Shown piece by piece: positions 14,570 to 17,756 of a stretch of 17,756 bases of DNA. Where the stretch lies: NCBI GenBank assembly GCA_016183145.1, contig JACPFE010000080.1:1-17756 (forward strand), read 5' to 3'. Both the position numbers and the translations under genes were made by a program. Position 1 is the first letter of the stretch; each line of letters starts with the position of its first letter. The DNA is from Deltaproteobacteria bacterium (GTDB lineage Bacteria > Desulfobacterota > Binatia > UBA9968). The notes below the pieces were generated by a model. That model did not search any database. It worked only from the letters and a program-made list of their open reading frames with translations, and was not told where the DNA came from.

Positions 14570-14971
14570 TTGCGGCAAAGAGCGGACTACAGAGCGTATA
14601 TCTTGAAAACCTCGGTCATACCCTTGGGATTGCTTTCTTGCGTGCTAATATTCGCGGCATGTTCTAAGGAATCAGATCAATCATCCCCCGCCGCCAAGGA
14701 TCCTGACTGGCAAAGAGGCAGGGCCGTCTTCGTGGCCAACTGCGTGGCCTGCCACAACAACGATCCAGCGAAAGACGGCCCCATCGGCCCCGCCATCAAG
14801 GGATCGCCGAAAGAATTGATCGCGGCTCGCGTCCTGCGCAACAGCTATCCGCCCGATTACAAAGCCAAGCGCCCGACCAAGATCATGCCCCAGTTCCCAT
14901 ATCTGGAACCGGAGATTCCGTACCTGGCGGCCTACCTGCGCGCAGAGTCAGCCCAGCAGTCCGAGCGCTAG
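14570..14971 (+). CDS. Monohaem c-type cytochrome lipoprotein
   Basis: Seen: 133 residues. Residues about 12-31 form a lipoprotein signal (LLSCVLIFAAC, lipobox Cys31). A short linker follows, then one class I cytochrome c domain with haem site C58-V-A-C61-H62, a GPIGPAIKGSP loop and a probable axial Met106 in KIMPQFPYL; the C-terminal helix is PEIPYLAAYLRAE. It should be exported, carry haem c and stay anchored to the membrane. The start is uncertain: TTG at 14570, or TTG at 14603 closer to the signal peptide; no ATG and no clear ribosome site. Its last 24 bases overlap the 3' end of the opposing PuuD-like membrane gene, the natural electron-transfer partner. It could be read through from the tRNA-Leu promoter. 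Confidence 0.82.
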   Translation: MRQRADYRAYILKTSVIPLGLLSCVLIFAACSKESDQSSPAAKDPDWQRGRAVFVANCVACHNNDPAKDGPIGPAIKGSPKELIAARVLRNSYPPDYKAKRPTKIMPQFPYLEPEIPYLAAYLRAESAQQSER

Positions 14972-15649
14972 CACGTAGAACACTGCTGTGAGAATAAATC
15001 CGCTCCAGAGCGCTCCTGAAACTGAATCCAGAGGCTTCTTCATCGCTCCCTGGGCTCCGACCAGCGCGTTGTATTCCAGCGCGGCGAGAATAATGATGCA
15101 AAGCACCCAAAAAAAACCGTGGCCGCCGGATGATGGGTTTACCAATGAAGGATAGTGCCTGGCCGCGCCCATGAAAAATAGCATCGGTATAGAAAAAACA
15201 ACGTTGGTTCTCGATGTTAGGGCCGCGCGGCGTCCAGATCCGGCCGCGGCAGGCAACGCCTGCCCTCCCTGCGCGACTTGATTGGCTGAGGCGATGACAA
15301 TCTGCTGATTGGGCCAAATCACGAGCCAAACATTCAAAAACATCATCGTGCCGATCAAGCCGCCGAGAGTAATAGCAACACCGTACTGTCCCGAGTAAAA
15401 CACCCCGCCCCCCGTGCGCTGCAGCTCGATTAAATACATCAATATCCCCGCCAGAAAGGTGAACATCGCGCTCCAGCGAAACCACCACAGGGCACGCGGC
15501 ACCAGTTTTTGAATGGCTCCCGTGCGCACCCCGGCTTCGGTCTCGGCGAAAAACGGGGTCTGCACAAAATTGAAATAGTAGAGAATTCCGATCCAGGTGA
15601 CACCCGCCAGAAAATGAATCCAGCGCAGAAAAAACAATGTGACTTCCAT
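14948..15649 (-). CDS. PuuD-like urate hydroxylase membrane domain (Urate_ox_N type), without cytochrome domain
   Basis: Seen: 233 residues with about six membrane helices (roughly 5-27, 53-76, 92-112, 149-165, 178-197, 212-231). Conserved-looking blocks are RWIHFLAGVTWIGILYYFN (9-27, His12), ALWWFRWSAMFTFLAG (53-68), FLNVWLVIWPNQ (104-115) and RTNVVFSIPMLFFMGAARHYP (147-167, His165). Known: this pattern belongs to the N-terminal domain of PuuD, the membrane urate hydroxylase that in other bacteria carries a C-terminal cytochrome c. Here the protein stops after the membrane part and a separate cytochrome c lipoprotein is encoded tail-to-tail. The ATG at 15649 has an AAGGAGG site; a longer frame to 15679 is less likely. 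A good promoter lies at 15710-15739. Urate as substrate is not proven, since related domains occur in proteins of unknown function. Confidence 0.78.
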   Translation of the reverse strand: MEVTLFFLRWIHFLAGVTWIGILYYFNFVQTPFFAETEAGVRTGAIQKLVPRALWWFRWSAMFTFLAGILMYLIELQRTGGGVFYSGQYGVAITLGGLIGTMMFLNVWLVIWPNQQIVIASANQVAQGGQALPAAAGSGRRAALTSRTNVVFSIPMLFFMGAARHYPSLVNPSSGGHGFFWVLCIIILAALEYNALVGAQGAMKKPLDSVSGALWSGFILTAVFYVLALGLLG

Positions 15650-15670
15650 ACCTAACCCTCCTTGCTCCCC

Positions 15671-15686
15671 TGAACCCACAGGTTCA
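15671..15686. promoter_or_regulatory. Inverted repeat in the leader of the PuuD-like gene
   Basis: TGAACC (15671-15676), CACA, GGTTCA (15681-15686): a perfect 6-bp inverted repeat between the predicted transcription start and the ribosome site. It could be an operator half-site pair or a leader hairpin; no regulator is encoded nearby. Confidence 0.3.
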
Positions 15687-15709
15687 AGGCAAACTGTGAT
15701 TTAAAACTG

Positions 15710-15739
15710 CTTATAGTCGGGTCAGTTCATTCTTGTCAA
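15710..15739 (-). promoter_or_regulatory. Sigma-70 promoter of the PuuD-like gene
   Basis: Read leftward, a perfect -35 TTGACA (15739-15734) is followed after 18 bases by TATAAG (15715-15710), 5 of 6 to the -10 consensus. Initiation near 15703 gives a leader of about 54 bases before the ATG at 15649. It is the best promoter match found by eye in the window. Confidence 0.6.
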
Positions 15740-15881
15740 GGCAAATCCTCACGGGACCTCCACGAATAAGATTACAAAATCCGCAGGGGTCAATGGCTAT
15801 GCTCCATGCTCAGGGCGGCGGCGCACGCCGTGCGGAACGAGCTTTGCTCGCAGCAGTTTAGCTTGACCTATCTAAGGAACT

Positions 15882-16964
15882 ATGACATTTTTCCTGCTAT
15901 CTTTGGCATTTTGTCGGCTTAGTATTCGAGATTCGAGACATAAGCCCGTGAAACCCAATTCCGCTATTCCCTCCACCGCCCCGCGCAGGATTCCCTCACT
16001 GCGCGGTGCCGGCGACCCCTTCAGTTACGTTCGCGAAGAGCTCGAACTCGTGGAACAAAATCTCGCCCAGGCGATCCGTTCGCGTGAACAGACCTTAACC
16101 GATATCGCCGCGCACCTGATCCTAGGGGGCGGAAAAAGAGTGCGGCCCGTGGTCACGCTATTGGCCTTTCTCGCCTTCGACGGCAAGCGAACTCAAGACA
16201 TCGTGGACATCGCGACCTCGATCGAGCTCATTCATACCGCAACCCTGCTCCACGACGACATCCTCGACGGGGCGGAAACCCGCCGTGGCAAAGAATCGGC
16301 TTTTAAAAAATTCGGCCTCAAATCGACGCTGGTAACCGGAGATTTTCTTTTCATCAAGGCGTTCGAGTTCGCGGGAAAATTCGACGAGACGGTGGTTCAA
16401 TGGACGGCCGACGCCTGCGCGCTGTTGACCGAGGGGGAGATCCTTCAGGGGATTTTCAACCGCAACAAAGCCGTAACCGTCGACGACTATATCGAAATTG
16501 TCAGACGGAAAACCGCATCCCTGTTCCAAACCGGGGCCAAGGTCGGAGCTTATCTCGCGGGCGCAAATACCGCTCTGATTGAAGCGGCCGACTGCTACGG
16601 GCTTAACATGGGCATCGCGTTTCAAATCATCGACGACGTCCTCGACGTCGTGGGCCATTTGGAACTTCTAGGTAAGCCCACAGGCATGGATTTGCGTGAC
16701 GGGAATCCGTCATTGCCAATCATTTTATCGCTAAATACAGGCGATGCTGCGGTCTGTGAAGTCTTCAAGCAGGCGCGACCGTCAGAGGGTGAGATCTCGA
16801 CGGCGCTGGAAGCCATCAAGGCGGGCCCGGCCATCCGACAAGCTAAAGCGCTTTCACAGCAGTATGCCGAAAACGCGCTGAGATCGCTCAGGAAATTTCC
16901 GCCTTCGCTCCATCGCAACGGGCTCAAGACACTCGTCCAGTTGATTATCGACAGAGATTTCTAG
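15882..16964 (+). CDS. Long-chain polyprenyl diphosphate synthase (quinone side chain)
   Basis: Adds isopentenyl diphosphate units to make the all-trans prenyl tail of the respiratory quinone. Seen: 360 residues with GGGKRVRP (82-89), the first Asp-rich motif HDDILD (D125, D126, D129) followed by TRRG, KTASLF (210-215), the second Asp-rich motif FQIIDDVLD (D251, D252, D255) and GKPTGMDLRDGNPSLP. The fifth residue before the first Asp motif is Ala, which in this family goes with long (C35-C50) products. Similar proteins are named IspB, HepT or SdsA; chain length cannot be fixed here. The ATG at 15882 has AAGGA only three bases away and gives an odd N-terminus; a GTG at 15948 (338 residues) is a fair alternative. 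ubiE follows 67 bases downstream. Confidence 0.92.
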   Translation: MTFFLLSLAFCRLSIRDSRHKPVKPNSAIPSTAPRRIPSLRGAGDPFSYVREELELVEQNLAQAIRSREQTLTDIAAHLILGGGKRVRPVVTLLAFLAFDGKRTQDIVDIATSIELIHTATLLHDDILDGAETRRGKESAFKKFGLKSTLVTGDFLFIKAFEFAGKFDETVVQWTADACALLTEGEILQGIFNRNKAVTVDDYIEIVRRKTASLFQTGAKVGAYLAGANTALIEAADCYGLNMGIAFQIIDDVLDVVGHLELLGKPTGMDLRDGNPSLPIILSLNTGDAAVCEVFKQARPSEGEISTALEAIKAGPAIRQAKALSQQYAENALRSLRKFPPSLHRNGLKTLVQLIIDRDF

Positions 16965-17031
16965 ATCGGGCCGCCACACCCGTGGCTGATCCGACCTGGA
17001 GCTATCGGCAATTCACGCCACCTATCACACA

Positions 17032-17756
17032 ATGGCCGCGTCTGAAAACCCGCGTGACCGCGCCGTGCAACATATGTTCAACCGCATTGCGCGGCGTTAC
17101 GATCTGCTCAACCGCGTGATCAGTTTCCGTCTCGACAACCGCTGGCGAGAGCAAGCGATTCAAAGCATTTGGACCGCTCGCGACCCTCTCATTCTCGATC
17201 TCGGCGCAGGCACGGGCGATCTGACTTTTTTGGCCGCGAAGTCGACCGGCGGCGGACGGATCGTCGGGTTGGACTTTTCTCTGGAGATGTTGAAGTTGGC
17301 GCAAACAAAACGCCGCAGCGTGCCGCATGGCGAACAAACCCGCTTTGTCCTAGGCAGCGCCTTAGTGGCGCCGTTTCGCGACGCCGTCTTTGACGGCGTG
17401 ATGAGCGCATTCGTCTTGAGAAATGTTTCGGATTTGGCGCTTTTTTTCACCCAGGCATTTCGCGTCCTGCGGCCCGGGGGGAAAATAGTATCCTTGGATA
17501 TGTTCCCGCCTTCAAAAGGTCTGTTCGCGAAATTCTACGGCCTATATTTTTATCGTCTGGTGCCGTGGATCGGCGCGCTGCTGGCCCATGTTCGCGATGC
17601 GTACCAATACCTGTCGGAATCCGTGAGAACTTTCCACTCCCCCGTGATGGTAGCTGAGATTCTGAAGCAAGCCGGCTTTGCGCATATAACCTGGCGCAGA
17701 TTTTTGTGCGGCGCGGTTTGCATGCACGTCGCAGAGAGGCCCAACCCATCCGGCAT
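17032..17756 (+). CDS. ubiE: Demethylmenaquinone/ubiquinone methyltransferase UbiE/MenG (3' end cut by the window)
   Basis: C-methylates the quinone ring using S-adenosylmethionine. Seen: 241 codons are present and the frame is open at the window edge; the family is about 235-250 long, so only a few residues are missing. Motifs: FNRIARRYDLLNRVISF (16-32), SAM loop DLGAGTGDL (56-64), GLDFSLEML (79-87), FVLRNVSD (127-134), RVLRPGG (144-150), and YGLYFYRLVPWIGALL with DAYQYLSESVRTF (189-201), the UbiE-specific tail. The ATG at 17032 is the first usable start after an in-frame stop at 16987; no clear ribosome site. Adjacent to the polyprenyl diphosphate synthase, so the pair covers tail formation and ring methylation. 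Whether the quinone is mena- or ubiquinone cannot be told. Confidence 0.93.
   Translation, partial: MAASENPRDRAVQHMFNRIARRYDLLNRVISFRLDNRWREQAIQSIWTARDPLILDLGAGTGDLTFLAAKSTGGGRIVGLDFSLEMLKLAQTKRRSVPHGEQTRFVLGSALVAPFRDAVFDGVMSAFVLRNVSDLALFFTQAFRVLRPGGKIVSLDMFPPSKGLFAKFYGLYFYRLVPWIGALLAHVRDAYQYLSESVRTFHSPVMVAEILKQAGFAHITWRRFLCGAVCMHVAERPNPSG

Overview
The window is a moderately GC-rich piece of bacterial chromosome. It carries housekeeping cofactor and translation genes, catabolic-looking hydrolases and many dispersed palindromic repeats. The mix of nadC/birA/coaX behind valS, an EF-G paralogue, two COG2159-type amidohydrolases, a GGT-like hydrolase, a quinone-pathway pair and abundant REP-like repeats suggests an uncultured, environmental, Gram-negative lineage of the former Deltaproteobacteria or a relative such as Binatota. 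That placement is inference from gene content only. Lipoprotein and Sec signals and the ubiE/polyprenyl synthase pair fit a respiring diderm. No phage, plasmid, CRISPR or complete IS element is visible.

Layout. Positions 1-172 hold palindromic repeats that end in a terminator-like hairpin. A secreted cyclase/formamidase-like protein (173-946) and a TPR lipoprotein (1239-1694) follow, both leftward and separated by repeat-rich spacers. Next come a GGT-family hydrolase and an amidohydrolase (1973-4596), leftward and coupled by a one-base overlap, then a spacer full of REP-like hairpins (4634-4760). A long leftward block (4813-14177) reads, in transcription order, receiver-domain protein, valS, nadC, [256-bp repeat-bearing gap], birA, coaX, EF-G-like GTPase, zinc-ribbon protein, amidohydrolase. 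A tRNA-Leu(CAG) gene (14267-14353, rightward) lies divergent from this block. A rightward c-type cytochrome lipoprotein gene (14570-14971) overlaps tail-to-tail with a leftward gene for a PuuD-like membrane domain (14948-15649). The window ends with rightward quinone genes: a long-chain polyprenyl diphosphate synthase and a ubiE/menG methyltransferase cut by the window edge.

How the genes fit together. nadC, birA and coaX supply NAD, protein biotinylation and CoA, and they travel with valS. The polyprenyl synthase and UbiE make and methylate the respiratory quinone. The cytochrome c lipoprotein and the PuuD-like membrane protein look like the two halves of a urate-hydroxylase-type oxidoreductase encoded separately, which is the most interesting arrangement here. 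The amidohydrolase/GGT pair looks like a small catabolic operon, but the amidohydrolase has lost several expected metal-site residues.

No gene-free stretch exceeds 300 bases. The larger spacers (947-1238, 1695-1972, 4597-4812, 9839-10094) are mostly repeats. Spacer 14354-14569, after the tRNA, shows nothing I can name. Spacer 15650-15881 holds a good leftward promoter.
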